Source: a virus. Taken from it: a stretch of DNA of 64,000 nt. The first letter of the stretch is position 1. The number at the start of each line of letters is the position of its first letter. Below, piece after piece: positions 41,088 to 50,729 of the stretch. The notes beneath the pieces are model-generated. The model saw only the letters and a list, made by a program, of their open reading frames with translations, was not told the origin of the DNA and made no database searches. The stretch covers positions 1 to 64,000 of IMG/VR virus record IMGVR_UViG_3300037225_000673, one strand, 5' to 3'. The position numbers and the translations under genes are program-made.

Positions 41088-41114
41088 AATCTTGTAGACA
41101 GGAATATATTATCA

Positions 41115-43043
41115 ATGGACGAATCATTGCGACGAAGAGACTCTGAGTTGATCATTGTTGGTGACAAACTAAAGGAAAAATTCGTAGGTATAGATGGCAT
41201 AATCGATCAGTTTATCGACTCGGTTCGTGTTTGGTACTTGATGCCAGAGTTGATGATACGTCCAGTGATCGTCAATCTTTGGGGCCTAACTGGATCTGGA
41301 AAAACAGATTTGGTTCGTACCTTTGTTAGACTAATCAAGATGTCAGATTCGTTTGTAGAACTACAAATGGACACCGAAAGTTACATCGACAAGATCCAAT
41401 CCTACATTGAATATGCTGACATTCAGCCTGATAAGCCGTCAATCTTATTGCTCGATGAGATGCAAAGATTTAGGACGGTTGGCGAAGATGGCTTGGAGAT
41501 TCAAAGGAAAAGGCTCCAAGATGTGTGGATGCTATTATCTGATGGCAAGTTCCAATCAGCTTCAGATAAGAAAAAAGAGATTATGGAAATACTCTTCAAT
41601 GATCTCTATTACAATCACAATGAAGTAGTAGATGAGGGAGAAGAGCCGGATAAGCCAGAAGAAGCAACATCAGCAACATCACCTGGTGGTGAGAAGAAGA
41701 AAGATGCGCGTCCGAAAAAGTTCAAGTACAAGAACTCCTATTGGACAGCACAACGATTGAGGAAGCTTCTCAATTATAGCGGCCCTGCTGAAGAAATTAT
41801 GTTGTGGGATCAAGAAACAAAGATCAAGAAAGGCCAAGAGGCTTTAAATAACGACGCCACCTTCGAAGGGGTATCGTATTCTAAAATGCTAATCATCATA
41901 GCTGGCAATATAGATGAAGCATATTCTATGGCCGGTGATGTGTCGAACGCCGATATTGATGCAGACATCTTCCACGAATTCTCAAAGAAGATAAATGTAG
42001 TAACGATCAAAAGCGCATTGCTGAAGAGATTCAAACCAGAACAAGTTGCTAGGTTCGGAAACAACCACATCATTTATCCATCTCTAAACAAAACAAGCTA
42101 TAAAGCCATCATCAAGCGCAATGTATATGATACGGTTAATAGGGTATACGATCTCAACGGGATACGTGTAGTCCCAGATGACTCTGTGTTCTCAACCATT
42201 TATCAGAATGGCGTGTTCCCAGTTCAAGGGGTTCGGCCAGTTCATAGTACGATCTCAAGTATCTTTGATAACTACATACCAATTTTCCTTTTCAAGGCAA
42301 TTGAGAACGGCTTGGATACCGTCTCAGTGCGTTACACACAAGATGAAATAATTGGTGTCGTTGGAGATGAAACAATTGCCAGAAAGGTAGAATTATCAAT
42401 CTCCAAGATAAAGAAGGAGAAAGACATCAATGATACCGTTCTAGTTTCAATACATGAAGCCGGACACGCTATTGTATATTCTTTGTTGCACAAGATACCA
42501 CCAACACAGATGACTAGTATTACTTCAAACATAAACTCAGAAGGGTTTGTCGGTCAGCATAGGTATAGTGGTAACAAAAAGATTATCAAAGATGAAATGG
42601 CTGTTTGTTTGGCCGGACAAGCCGCCGAAGAGATATTCTTTGGTGATGAAATGAAATCAACTGGTGCGGCCTCTGATATTCAAAGAGCCACTGCCCTTGC
42701 TGCATATTATATTAGGCAGTGTGGTTTTGATGGAATCCAAAGCAGAGTTATCCATCACACTTCTGCACACAATGACACATCAAATACTGACATTGAACGC
42801 ACAAACGTTACAATTGAGGATATGGTAAAAGAGGCCAAGTGTCTGGCTATTGATATGATCAACGATCATAAGCCGCTATTTAGAGAAATTGCTAAAAAGC
42901 TTATCGATGCCGGAGAACTGTTGCCAGAAGAAATTGTTGAGATGTTCAAGAAGCACGGCGAGACAATTGTTAATGTGCCAATAAATCAAATGGTTGTTGG
43001 TAATTATCAAGAAAAATGGAATAGTTACATAGAGAAAACATGA
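41115..43043 (+). CDS. AAA+ ATPase fused to an M41 (FtsH-type) peptidase
   Basis: A 642-aa protein. AAA+ part: Walker A GLTGSGKT (residues 57-64) and Walker B ILLLDEMQ. Peptidase part: zinc motif HEAGH (residues 447-451) and third ligand Asp in TGAASDIQRAT. Unlike FtsH there is no membrane segment and the AAA module resembles a Clp-like or other type rather than FtsH AAA, so it may be a soluble ATP-driven protease. A charged 190-residue insertion separates the Walker B region from the rest. Substrates are unknown. Confidence 0.85.
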   Translation: MDESLRRRDSELIIVGDKLKEKFVGIDGIIDQFIDSVRVWYLMPELMIRPVIVNLWGLTGSGKTDLVRTFVRLIKMSDSFVELQMDTESYIDKIQSYIEYADIQPDKPSILLLDEMQRFRTVGEDGLEIQRKRLQDVWMLLSDGKFQSASDKKKEIMEILFNDLYYNHNEVVDEGEEPDKPEEATSATSPGGEKKKDARPKKFKYKNSYWTAQRLRKLLNYSGPAEEIMLWDQETKIKKGQEALNNDATFEGVSYSKMLIIIAGNIDEAYSMAGDVSNADIDADIFHEFSKKINVVTIKSALLKRFKPEQVARFGNNHIIYPSLNKTSYKAIIKRNVYDTVNRVYDLNGIRVVPDDSVFSTIYQNGVFPVQGVRPVHSTISSIFDNYIPIFLFKAIENGLDTVSVRYTQDEIIGVVGDETIARKVELSISKIKKEKDINDTVLVSIHEAGHAIVYSLLHKIPPTQMTSITSNINSEGFVGQHRYSGNKKIIKDEMAVCLAGQAAEEIFFGDEMKSTGAASDIQRATALAAYYIRQCGFDGIQSRVIHHTSAHNDTSNTDIERTNVTIEDMVKEAKCLAIDMINDHKPLFREIAKKLIDAGELLPEEIVEMFKKHGETIVNVPINQMVVGNYQEKWNSYIEKT

Positions 43044-43435
43044 AAAAGAAAAATCTATGCAGCTATAGGGTATGGGATAACGGAGACACGACAGATTGCG
43101 CAACTGCCACTGTAAAGAATGGAAGGTGCAAAGAACATTTATATCTGCCAAATTACCAAAATGATTGGGTTGATGTTAACGTTACCTGGTTAGAGTTTAT
43201 GGTTGGAGCTACACTAAATCTTGCCAGCCTAAGAAAGCCAGGTGTTCTAATTGAGGTGCAAGACGAAGATTATGATGGTAATAAGCTTCCTATAAAGAGA
43301 TATCTTATAGGAGATATAAACCGTGTTGCCGGAGTTTGTGATGATTGTTCAGCGTTCGAAGATAAAGCAATAATACTTCGCGCAAAGATTATGGTAATCG
43401 AAAGCGATCTAAAGAAGGCCAAAGATGGAACCTGA
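43040..43435 (+). CDS. Hypothetical protein
   Basis: A 131-aa protein overlapping the protease gene by four bases. Contains Cys pairs CSYRVWDNGDTTDCATATVKNG in the first 30 residues (CxnC) and CDDCSAFED near the end. Possibly zinc-binding. Unrecognised. Confidence 0.65.
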   Translation: MKKKNLCSYRVWDNGDTTDCATATVKNGRCKEHLYLPNYQNDWVDVNVTWLEFMVGATLNLASLRKPGVLIEVQDEDYDGNKLPIKRYLIGDINRVAGVCDDCSAFEDKAIILRAKIMVIESDLKKAKDGT

Positions 43436-43437
43436 GG

Positions 43438-43959
43438 CTATTGTCTATATCTAAGCATTTTGTGTAGTTCTTTGAGTCGTTTATTTTTCTGATCTTGTCG
43501 CCACTCTTTTTGCTTATCTGTATAAGCTTTTATACATGCAGGGCATCGACAACGATATTTCCTAAACATCCAATAACTACCATGGGTTGGTTTGTTTATA
43601 TTGCCTGCATAATCCCATTGCTCGTTCGTTTTCCTTTTGTGACAATCGGCACAAAGCACTTGCAAATTCTTAATCTCATCTTCAAATCGTTTATCATTAA
43701 CACTATGCAGGTCTGATGCTCTCATTGTCTTTTTAGATTTATCCTTATGATCAAGATGGAGTGGGCCTTCATTAGTTCCACAGCGCACACATTTTCCACC
43801 TAGCCGATCAATAACCCTTTGGCGAGTATTATGATACCTATTCGCCATATACTCTCGCATGTAATCTGCGCGAGGATGATTTGCCGCCTCAGAATATAGC
43901 TGGGCATACTTGATTAACTGTTCAATCGAAATCACTAATATATAGTAGAGTATTGCCAT
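43438..43959 (-). CDS. HNH endonuclease
   Basis: A 173-aa protein. CVRCGTNEGPLHLDH and VLCADCHKRK carry the zinc and catalytic residues of HNH nucleases; a second zinc pair (CRCPAC) follows. It sits antisense between two plus-strand genes, as a homing gene. It begins at 43959 and nicks or cuts DNA. Confidence 0.85.
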   Translation of the reverse strand: MAILYYILVISIEQLIKYAQLYSEAANHPRADYMREYMANRYHNTRQRVIDRLGGKCVRCGTNEGPLHLDHKDKSKKTMRASDLHSVNDKRFEDEIKNLQVLCADCHKRKTNEQWDYAGNINKPTHGSYWMFRKYRCRCPACIKAYTDKQKEWRQDQKNKRLKELHKMLRYRQ

Positions 43960-44023
43960 AGCGGCTATTGGGCCAAAAAACCTTCTGGCCGGCCTATGTC
44001 ACTATTATTAATGAGGTATTATA

Positions 44024-44050
44024 TTGACTGATTAATTCATTTGATATAGA
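44024..44050 (+). promoter_or_regulatory. Candidate promoter of the ligase operon
   Basis: TTGACT (44024-44029) and TATAGA (44045-44050) are separated by 15 bases, within a 100-base gap, upstream of the plus-strand genes from 44060. The spacer is shorter than the usual 17, so strength is uncertain. Confidence 0.4.
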
Positions 44051-44059
44051 TTGGTGATC

Positions 44060-44446
44060 ATGACAAAACGCCCAACCAAATTTGGAACAACTGTCCCTGA
44101 ATTGAAGGAAGTGATTGCCAAATACGGCTGTGGATTAGGTAGTGATCCACCTTATGTAGTGGTTGGCGAGTTCAATTCCAAGACAAAAGGGCCGTATGCG
44201 GGCATCCTGGCGGCCGCCCTAAACCAATTCCACGCCTACCTTATATGGCGTGAGGTCAACAAGAACGGCCGGGCGGACGTCAAGAGATCAGAATTCCATC
44301 CAAAGACAAATTTCTCCATCGCCCGCTACAAGCAACAACTTCGGGAAAAGATGGAAGCCGCCAAGCTGGCAGAGCAACAGCCAACAGAACCACGGCCCCG
44401 CCCGCGGATTGTATCGTGGTCTGGTAAAGAGAAAGAAAACGCATAA
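44060..44446 (+). CDS. Hypothetical protein
   Basis: A 128-aa protein starting MTKRPTKFG. Middle Ala-rich helices (GILAAALNQFHAYLIW), basic C-terminal tail. The stop overlaps the ligase start by one base, so both are coupled. Unrecognised. Confidence 0.65.
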   Translation: MTKRPTKFGTTVPELKEVIAKYGCGLGSDPPYVVVGEFNSKTKGPYAGILAAALNQFHAYLIWREVNKNGRADVKRSEFHPKTNFSIARYKQQLREKMEAAKLAEQQPTEPRPRPRIVSWSGKEKENA

Positions 44447-46362
44447 TGCCGAGTCTTAAAGAATTAATTGATCAGATTGATAAGCACGACAATTCTTACT
44501 ATAACGATTTCGTTTCGCTTATCTCTGATCAAGAATATGATGGCCTGAAAGATCAGTTAGCTTCACAGTCCAAAGACTTCCTGGCCAAAGATCATAAAGC
44601 TAAAGTAGATGTTTTGCTGGCTGAGCGCATTCGCGATGCGCTTACTCGCATCGGGGCTCCGCCGCCTGCCGATGGAAATTGGCCAAAATACCAACACGAA
44701 GTTCCCATGGCTTCCCTTAATAAGGCGAACACACCGGAAGAACTTGATGTTTGGTTTAAGAAATGCAAAGGCCCAAAGCTCATTCTTCTAACCGAGAAGA
44801 TGGATGGGATGAGCATTAGCCTGAAGTACGAAAAGGGGAAACTGATCTGTGCTGCCACTCGTGGCGATGGCGATGTTGGGGAAAACATCACGCGCAATGT
44901 GCGGAAGATGTCCCGAGTTCCTTTTGAGATCAAAGGTTTCTCTGGGCACATCAGGGGAGAGATCGTTCTTCTGCGATCGGTTTGGAAGAAGTCTTTGCCG
45001 GAAATGGCAAACACGCGCAACGCAACCGGCATGTCAAAGCGCTCTGATGGTGACGGCTGCGAACATCTCACCATCTTTGCATACACCATCGAAGGCAAGG
45101 AGTTCAAAACAGAAGTCGAAGCCTACAATTGGTTGAAGAGCGTTGGTTTCAAGACACCCAATTTCGTGGTGGGCACTGCCGAAGATCTCAAAAAGATGTG
45201 GCAGAAGTACATGGATGAGACGCGAGATAGCCTTGACTGGGACATTGATGGTCTCGTTGGCCACATCAATGACCGAGCTGAGCGATACGCCCTTGGCGAT
45301 GAAGGCCGAGGCCCAAAGGGATCCATCGCCTTCAAATTCGAAGCTCCCGAGGCGCGCACCATTGTTACAGACATCGTATGCCAGACCGGCGATACTGGTA
45401 TCATCACGCCGGTTTCAGAATTCGAAGAAATTGAATTGCTCGGCGCAAAAATTAAGAGAGCATCTCTACATAACTTCTCTTTGGTAAAAGAACTCGGCGT
45501 AAACATTGGCGCTGAAATTCTAGTAACCCGGGCCAATGACGTAATTCCGTACGTCAAAGAAGTTACCAAGCCGAACAACGGATATTTTGGAATCCCAGAA
45601 CACTGCCCTTCTTGCGGTACCAAGCCCGTGCGCGTTGGCGAATACGTTCGTTGCCCCAACAAAAAGACCTGCCCAGCTCAAGTCATCGGCAGATTGAACA
45701 AGTGGATCAAGGAACTTGGCATTCTTGAATGGGGCGAATCAATTCTAACGAAGCTCATCGCAGCCGGCAAGGTCACTGACATCGCTGACCTGTATCGACT
45801 CAAAGCGTCAGACATCACTAGTCTCGAACGCATGGGCGATAAAGGGGCCGAGAAGCTTTTGAAGGAACTTGACAAGTACCGAGCAGTGACCCTGGAGAAC
45901 TTCCTCGGCGGTCTCTGTATTGATGGCGTGGCAACCTCTACAGTGAAATCTGTCATGAATGCCGGCCACGATACTCTTGACAAGATACGTGCACTCTCTC
46001 CATATCGGTTGGAGCAGGTTTCTGGATTCGGACCGAAGCGGGCCAATGCGCTTCTAGATGGGCTGGAAGAAAACGAAGAAAGAATAGCGGATATCCTCAG
46101 CGCCGGGGTGACCATCAAAGTAAAGATCAGGGGCGCACTCAGCGGCAAACGCTTTGCATTCACAGGAACAATGGCCACGCCGCGTAAGCAACTTCAGAAT
46201 ATGGTGACAGAAGCAGGCGGCGAGGTTGATAAATCAGTAGGTGCAAAAACCACATACCTCGTTATAGATGATGTTGCCAGTACAAGTAGCAAGGCCGTGG
46301 CAGCGCGTAAGCTGGGCACGGAACTAATATCTGAGGCAGACTTCCTCGCAATGGCTCAATAG
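44446..46362 (+). CDS. ligA: NAD-dependent DNA ligase
   Basis: A 638-aa LigA. Active lysine in TEKMDGMS (residues 117-122), nucleotide-transfer motifs AATRGDGDVGENIT and DGLVGHIND, zinc finger CPSCGT...CPNKKTCPAQ (around residues 387-408), helix-hairpin-helix region and a BRCT domain at the end. It seals nicks using NAD, which the genome also helps to make. Slightly shorter than bacterial LigA but with all domains. Confidence 0.94.
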   Translation: MPSLKELIDQIDKHDNSYYNDFVSLISDQEYDGLKDQLASQSKDFLAKDHKAKVDVLLAERIRDALTRIGAPPPADGNWPKYQHEVPMASLNKANTPEELDVWFKKCKGPKLILLTEKMDGMSISLKYEKGKLICAATRGDGDVGENITRNVRKMSRVPFEIKGFSGHIRGEIVLLRSVWKKSLPEMANTRNATGMSKRSDGDGCEHLTIFAYTIEGKEFKTEVEAYNWLKSVGFKTPNFVVGTAEDLKKMWQKYMDETRDSLDWDIDGLVGHINDRAERYALGDEGRGPKGSIAFKFEAPEARTIVTDIVCQTGDTGIITPVSEFEEIELLGAKIKRASLHNFSLVKELGVNIGAEILVTRANDVIPYVKEVTKPNNGYFGIPEHCPSCGTKPVRVGEYVRCPNKKTCPAQVIGRLNKWIKELGILEWGESILTKLIAAGKVTDIADLYRLKASDITSLERMGDKGAEKLLKELDKYRAVTLENFLGGLCIDGVATSTVKSVMNAGHDTLDKIRALSPYRLEQVSGFGPKRANALLDGLEENEERIADILSAGVTIKVKIRGALSGKRFAFTGTMATPRKQLQNMVTEAGGEVDKSVGAKTTYLVIDDVASTSSKAVAARKLGTELISEADFLAMAQ

Positions 46363-46395
46363 GTGCGGGGAGATTGGACCTCCCTAAGGACACCA

Positions 46396-47649
46396 ATGAA
46401 ACGTTCGAGTAGAGAAGCGACCCGGGATTGGGTCAATTCGCAACGTGCCAAGGAGCGCGAACAAAAGCTGCGCCTCGAAGCTGAGGCTGAGAAAAAGCTC
46501 TGGCTCGTCCAAGAGGCCATTGCGAAAAACAACAAGCATAAATCACTTCTGGATTATGTTGGCGAAGAGCCGACTGAGTTCTGGCTAGCTATCGAGAAAA
46601 AATCTCCGAAGATTTTGGACAAAGAATATCTGCACGCGGTTCGCATTGTGAACACGCTAGAACATCAACGATCAATTACAGATTGGGAGCCGCGTGGTAA
46701 AGGAAAGACTACCATCTTCAACTCTCTTTGTGATCACCTGTTAGCCAAGTTTCCCACGCCACAATTCATTTGGTCTGCATTCTGGGAACAGGACGTTGCT
46801 CACAGCCTTGGAGTTCGTGATACTGGAAAAATAATAATCCAAACGGTAGTTGGAATTGCTCGGGGTGATAGTTTCGCCAAGATGTGCAAGTCTGGCGAAT
46901 TTCCGATAACCTTCACCAACAAACAATGCCATCAGTTCCTAAACTCAACTTCCGATAGTTCATTCATGAGCGCGCTTCGGCGTGTACAAATCCAAACTCA
47001 CGGCGGAGATAGGCGCTTGCTGACGGCCTTGATGGCACGCGATGCTGGTAAGAAGTTGGCAAGCACTAGGGACGAAACCTTTCTTGACTCTGTGATTCAT
47101 TGGTTCGCCAAGAACCCAATGATGGACATGCAGCAGTTCGGCCCTCTCTGCGACTACATCTGGTTTCGTTACGGAGCCGGAGCGGCTGGGAATGACTTCT
47201 CCATGAAGGGGCGCAGCGTCCTTGCAATGATGCGCGGGATGGAAGAATGGCACGCCGATCTTGCTAAGAGGAAGGCCGTCGTAGGCAAAGAGTACAAACC
47301 ATCTGGCATCAAGGCTGGACATTACGAATTCAAGCACCGCACAGCAGAAGGAAATTTCGTTACTTTAACTTGTGATATCAATGAAATCCTCACGTCAAAA
47401 CTACTCCATGCCGAGGGCTCTGCGCTCAAGCACTGCGTGCTTTCCTATTCGTGGTCTATCGAACAAGGCAACTGTTCTATATGGTCAATGACATTTAACG
47501 GTGACAGAGCAGTTACGATTGAAGTTAGGGGTCGGCAAATTTCACAAGTGCGCGGCATGCGCAACAGGCAATCAACTTCTGAAGAATTCAAAATCATTCA
47601 GAAATGGGCTCAAGAAAACCAACTCTCAATATCTCTATCGAGGTGGTAA
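46396..47649 (+). CDS. PcfJ-like domain protein
   Basis: A 417-aa protein (ATG 46396 with AAGGA upstream). The C-terminal 110 residues, AEGSALKHCVLSYSW, CSIWSM and QVRGMRN, match PcfJ-like proteins, a family of unknown function known from conjugative elements and phages. The first 60 residues are a basic coiled coil (KEREQKLRLEAEAEKK). Follows the ligase gene closely. Confidence 0.65.
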   Translation: MKRSSREATRDWVNSQRAKEREQKLRLEAEAEKKLWLVQEAIAKNNKHKSLLDYVGEEPTEFWLAIEKKSPKILDKEYLHAVRIVNTLEHQRSITDWEPRGKGKTTIFNSLCDHLLAKFPTPQFIWSAFWEQDVAHSLGVRDTGKIIIQTVVGIARGDSFAKMCKSGEFPITFTNKQCHQFLNSTSDSSFMSALRRVQIQTHGGDRRLLTALMARDAGKKLASTRDETFLDSVIHWFAKNPMMDMQQFGPLCDYIWFRYGAGAAGNDFSMKGRSVLAMMRGMEEWHADLAKRKAVVGKEYKPSGIKAGHYEFKHRTAEGNFVTLTCDINEILTSKLLHAEGSALKHCVLSYSWSIEQGNCSIWSMTFNGDRAVTIEVRGRQISQVRGMRNRQSTSEEFKIIQKWAQENQLSISLSRW

Positions 47650-48048
47650 ATGGGAAGAAAACTAACGGAAGTTCCGGCAGCAATAATTGGCAAAATGAGC
47701 TGCGTAGAAACTTTGATGATTCAAATTGATCGCGTTTTACATTTTACCAAAAGGATTCAAGAGCTTGGTAAATCTCCTGACGAGGTGGTTATTACACTTC
47801 TAAATGTTGATGATGATTTTGGTAGATATTTGGCTGATGAATTAATGCCCGGCTATGATTGGCAGGCTATCAGGGATACTGGCGCAACACCATACGCCAG
47901 AGGTTTAGCCGGCCGCGAAGGCATACAAAATATGTTGGATGAATTAGATTATGATGCGGGTCAGAAGCTGCGCAAAGCCGGCTCTGTGGTAACTGTAGTG
48001 GTCATGGACCATGGGGCGATTGAAGTATTCAAAGAAGGAGATTGGTAA
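47650..48048 (+). CDS. Hypothetical protein
   Basis: A 132-aa protein directly after the previous stop. Helical first half, then a beta segment VTVVVMDHGAIEVF at the end. Unrecognised. Confidence 0.65.
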   Translation: MGRKLTEVPAAIIGKMSCVETLMIQIDRVLHFTKRIQELGKSPDEVVITLLNVDDDFGRYLADELMPGYDWQAIRDTGATPYARGLAGREGIQNMLDELDYDAGQKLRKAGSVVTVVVMDHGAIEVFKEGDW

Positions 48049-48049
48049 A

Positions 48050-48289
48050 ATGATACTGAATCTATTTGACGCAACTCCAGAATCTGAACCAATGGAAAAG
48101 CGCGCTATCGAAAAGGGAGCGTTGAGTTCGGCACACGCAGCGCGAGTGGAGGTTGATTATGAATACCAGGTTGAACAATGGGTGATTGATATTGCCAATG
48201 ATCAGCCAGATATAGTGCGTGCTGAATGCCCAGACATTGGCCGCAAATGGGTTCGGGATTCAGCAACAACTATGGCCGAGGTGAAGTGA
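48050..48289 (+). CDS. Small acidic protein
   Basis: A 79-aa protein (MILNLFDATPE...) with AAGGAG upstream of ATG 48050. Acidic and mainly helical. Unrecognised; it lies before the RNA-repair genes. Confidence 0.55.
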   Translation: MILNLFDATPESEPMEKRAIEKGALSSAHAARVEVDYEYQVEQWVIDIANDQPDIVRAECPDIGRKWVRDSATTMAEVK

Positions 48290-48302
48290 TGAGGTATGGG
48301 TA

Positions 48303-48833
48303 ATGGAATCAAAAGAACTAGTTAAGAAGAGCAAATATCTGAGTCTTATTCTTCGGCATGATCCTGCTAAAGCCAATCTAACTCTAGATGAACATGGTTG
48401 GGTTTTGGTAAATACTCTTCTTAAATCTATAGGATGGGGATTGTTCGAGCTAGTAGAGGTTGTTCAGGAAAACGACAAGAAACGTTTTGAGTTCAGTGAA
48501 AATGGAAAGAAGATTCGTGCTAGCCAAGGACATTCTGTTTATGTTGATCTTGGTTATGAGATAAAGGAACCTCCAGAGTTTCTTTATCACGGAACATCTA
48601 GTGACAACAATAAATCAATATCAGAGCGTGGTCTGTTGAAAAGAGATCGCCATGATGTTCATCTGTTCGATGATAAGGATAAGGCATTTGACATTGCAAA
48701 GAATCGCCGTAGGAATCATTGTGTCTTGACAATTAGCGCAAAGCAAATGTCAGAAGATGGATTTCAATTCAGGCTTTCGACCAACAATGTTTGGCTAACA
48801 GAGACAGTGCCGCCGAAGTACATTGTCTGGTAA
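48303..48833 (+). CDS. kptA: RNA 2'-phosphotransferase (Tpt1/KptA)
   Basis: A 176-aa enzyme of the KptA family: SKYLSLILRHDP, RASQGHSV, YHGTSS and VHLFDD correspond to the conserved Arg, His and NAD-binding motifs. It removes the 2'-phosphate left at RNA splice or repair junctions, using NAD and giving ADP-ribose-1'',2''-cyclic phosphate. In this genome it is in the same run as Thg1-like, HAD and RtcB genes, which suggests RNA end processing. Length is normal. Confidence 0.9.
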   Translation: MESKELVKKSKYLSLILRHDPAKANLTLDEHGWVLVNTLLKSIGWGLFELVEVVQENDKKRFEFSENGKKIRASQGHSVYVDLGYEIKEPPEFLYHGTSSDNNKSISERGLLKRDRHDVHLFDDKDKAFDIAKNRRRNHCVLTISAKQMSEDGFQFRLSTNNVWLTETVPPKYIVW

Positions 48834-48866
48834 ATTTGGCCTAGTGGCCTGCAACGCCCAATTGCC

Positions 48867-48905
48867 TTGACATATGGCATGCTCTATGCCAGAGTAAAAT
48901 CAACA
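48867..48905 (+). promoter_or_regulatory. Possible promoter/operator before the Thg1 region
   Basis: TTGACA (48867-48872) is followed by an inverted repeat TGGCAT-GCTC-TATGCCA and, at the gene start, a third ATGGCAT. A -10 box is not clear. This may be a promoter with a palindromic operator. Confidence 0.35.
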
Positions 48906-48906
48906 T

Positions 48907-49104
48907 ATGGCATCAAAAGGACTATTGTCTTGCAGTATTTGTGGTAGTGAAATTAAACAAGACCATGGAAAAGACAGCGCAATCGCGCGCATCGAATGTC
49001 AAGGCTGCGGCATATCATCTGATATTCCCAAAAAAGCCAAAGAGATAGAGATATATTATAGAAGGCATGGCTCAAACACTAAAACAGAGAATGATATCAT
49101 ATGA
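48907..49104 (+). CDS. Small zinc-ribbon protein
   Basis: A 65-aa protein: CSICGSEIKQDH and IECQGCGIS, a CxxC/CxxC ribbon reminiscent of Lar-like restriction-alleviation proteins. Function unproven. Its end overlaps the Thg1-like gene by 38 bases in another frame. Confidence 0.6.
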   Translation: MASKGLLSCSICGSEIKQDHGKDSAIARIECQGCGISSDIPKKAKEIEIYYRRHGSNTKTENDII

Positions 49105-49852
49105 GGAGTCTACATCTCAAAGAATAATAAGTAGAATCCCAATAATAATCAAAATTGATGGCCGTTCATTCTTAAGGGCCACGCAAAACATACACAAGCC
49201 GTTTTGTCATAAGACAATGGCAATGTTTAATGGAACCATGTTATCTCTTGTCAAGAAAATTGATGGCGCAACATTTGGTTATCAATACTCGGACAAGATT
49301 ATAATCGTCCTACGCAATGACCGCAGCGAATCCGAGGACCCTTGGTTTGGAAATGAGGTCCAGGATATGTGCTCGGCATCGGCGTCGATGGCCACCTACG
49401 AGTTCATGAACCAGCTATGGGAAATAGATAGCCCGCCAGATCTCGAAGGAAGCATAACCTTCAAGGCAAGTGTATTTGGTGTACCGACTATCAGTGAGGT
49501 AATAAACTACATCATATACAGACAGTATTGCTGCATGCAATACGCCATTGACGAGGCGATTTATTCGCTTCTCGGGCGAAACTCTGCCTTGGATGGCGTT
49601 GGCGTTGAGGAGCGCAAAAAAATACTTGACGATGCCGGCATATCGCTAAATAATTTTCCAGCGTCGTTCCATCACGGGTCTGCCGCTTACGTAACCCCAA
49701 AATTAATTAGTACAGCACAGGGAGAAGTTACGCACCATAAATGGATGTTGGATTTTGATGTCCCCCTGTTCGTTGATAAGAAAGAAAGGGAAAGGCTTCG
49801 AACAATCCTAACAACAGGGTGTGATATTTTCAAACCGGAACGTGATTTTTGA
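49067..49852 (+). CDS. Thg1-like 3'-5' polymerase (tRNA 5'-end repair)
   Basis: A 261-aa protein. PIIIKIDGRSFLRATQNIHKPF and YQYSDKIIIVL match the Thg1/TLP motifs that hold the metals; FKASVFGVPTISEV is the later strand. Thg1-like proteins add nucleotides in the 3'-5' direction to tRNA 5' ends. The usual SDE is SDK here, one metal acid changed to Lys, which might reduce or change activity. It neighbours KptA, supporting a role in tRNA repair. Confidence 0.82.
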   Translation: MAQTLKQRMISYEESTSQRIISRIPIIIKIDGRSFLRATQNIHKPFCHKTMAMFNGTMLSLVKKIDGATFGYQYSDKIIIVLRNDRSESEDPWFGNEVQDMCSASASMATYEFMNQLWEIDSPPDLEGSITFKASVFGVPTISEVINYIIYRQYCCMQYAIDEAIYSLLGRNSALDGVGVEERKKILDDAGISLNNFPASFHHGSAAYVTPKLISTAQGEVTHHKWMLDFDVPLFVDKKERERLRTILTTGCDIFKPERDF

Positions 49853-50193
49853 TGCAAGACTTTCATCTAGAAATTCTCCTATCCGTACTACAAGATTCTT
49901 GTAAAGAAGGAAAGGTAGTTCCTCGCTCTGTACTGTTCTCAAAATTCGAGAACATAGCAAGATCAGGTTTGGAGATAGATAAGTTCAAAAGATCTCTGTC
50001 TTATTGTATTAACAACGTAAAAATTAGTGGATACAAGATAAGACACGGGAGAGGAGGCGGAGTGTATAAGGTATCAGAAACAGAAAAGGTTACTATTATT
50101 TGTTACTCTGGTAAATTCACCGGACAAATCCCATCAAAAACTCTAAACAGACTCATCGTTGGTCTTAAGAAACAAACAAAGAATGGAAAGTAA
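49852..50193 (+). CDS. Hypothetical protein
   Basis: A 113-aa protein whose ATG overlaps the Thg1 stop (TGATG). Helical first half, then a Gly/Arg turn (IRHGRGGGVYKV) and strands. It may be a wing-helix DNA-binding or regulatory protein. Unrecognised. Confidence 0.6.
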   Translation: MQDFHLEILLSVLQDSCKEGKVVPRSVLFSKFENIARSGLEIDKFKRSLSYCINNVKISGYKIRHGRGGGVYKVSETEKVTIICYSGKFTGQIPSKTLNRLIVGLKKQTKNGK

Positions 50194-50195
50194 CA

Positions 50196-50711
50196 ATGGA
50201 AACTGCTAGAGCGCAGGCTGAAGAATTTCATATACAAGAAACTTTTTTCATTGATCCTGAAGCCAAGCCACATATTAATCTAATCAAAGTTCCAGATGCA
50301 GCTGGGCGTCCTTACTTCATCGGAAAGCTTCAATTTCCGGCGATAATGAAATTTGAACGCGGAGCTTCATTTATGGTGTTCCTAGCCGAAACTGGCATTG
50401 AAGAGCTTCAAATAGCTCCAATCGATCCGTCGCGGCGCAGTAAAGCAAGGGCCAATTGCGGGGCCTCTATAACCAATGGTAAGTTCTCGATCGACCTACG
50501 CCCAATGATTGATTTTAATGGATCAGTCTATTATGTTGGAGAGGCGATTGGGTTCTTTGAGATGGATCTAGAACCTGGAATATTCTTCACAATTTTCACA
50601 TCAATTCCAGGTCAAGAAAGAATCCAAATCTCAAAACTACAATTCAAGCCAAAACCAAGATACGACGCCCCTAGAAATACATTCAACCCAAGACATTTCG
50701 AAAATATTTAA
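50196..50711 (+). CDS. Hypothetical beta-rich protein
   Basis: A 171-aa protein of alternating hydrophobic strands (KLQFPAIMKFERGASFMVFL, SVYYVGEAIGFFEMDL). No catalytic motif or signal. Unrecognised; between the Thg1-like and lipoprotein genes. Confidence 0.65.
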   Translation: METARAQAEEFHIQETFFIDPEAKPHINLIKVPDAAGRPYFIGKLQFPAIMKFERGASFMVFLAETGIEELQIAPIDPSRRSKARANCGASITNGKFSIDLRPMIDFNGSVYYVGEAIGFFEMDLEPGIFFTIFTSIPGQERIQISKLQFKPKPRYDAPRNTFNPRHFENI

Positions 50712-50729
50712 GTCGAGGCCAGAGCCGGC

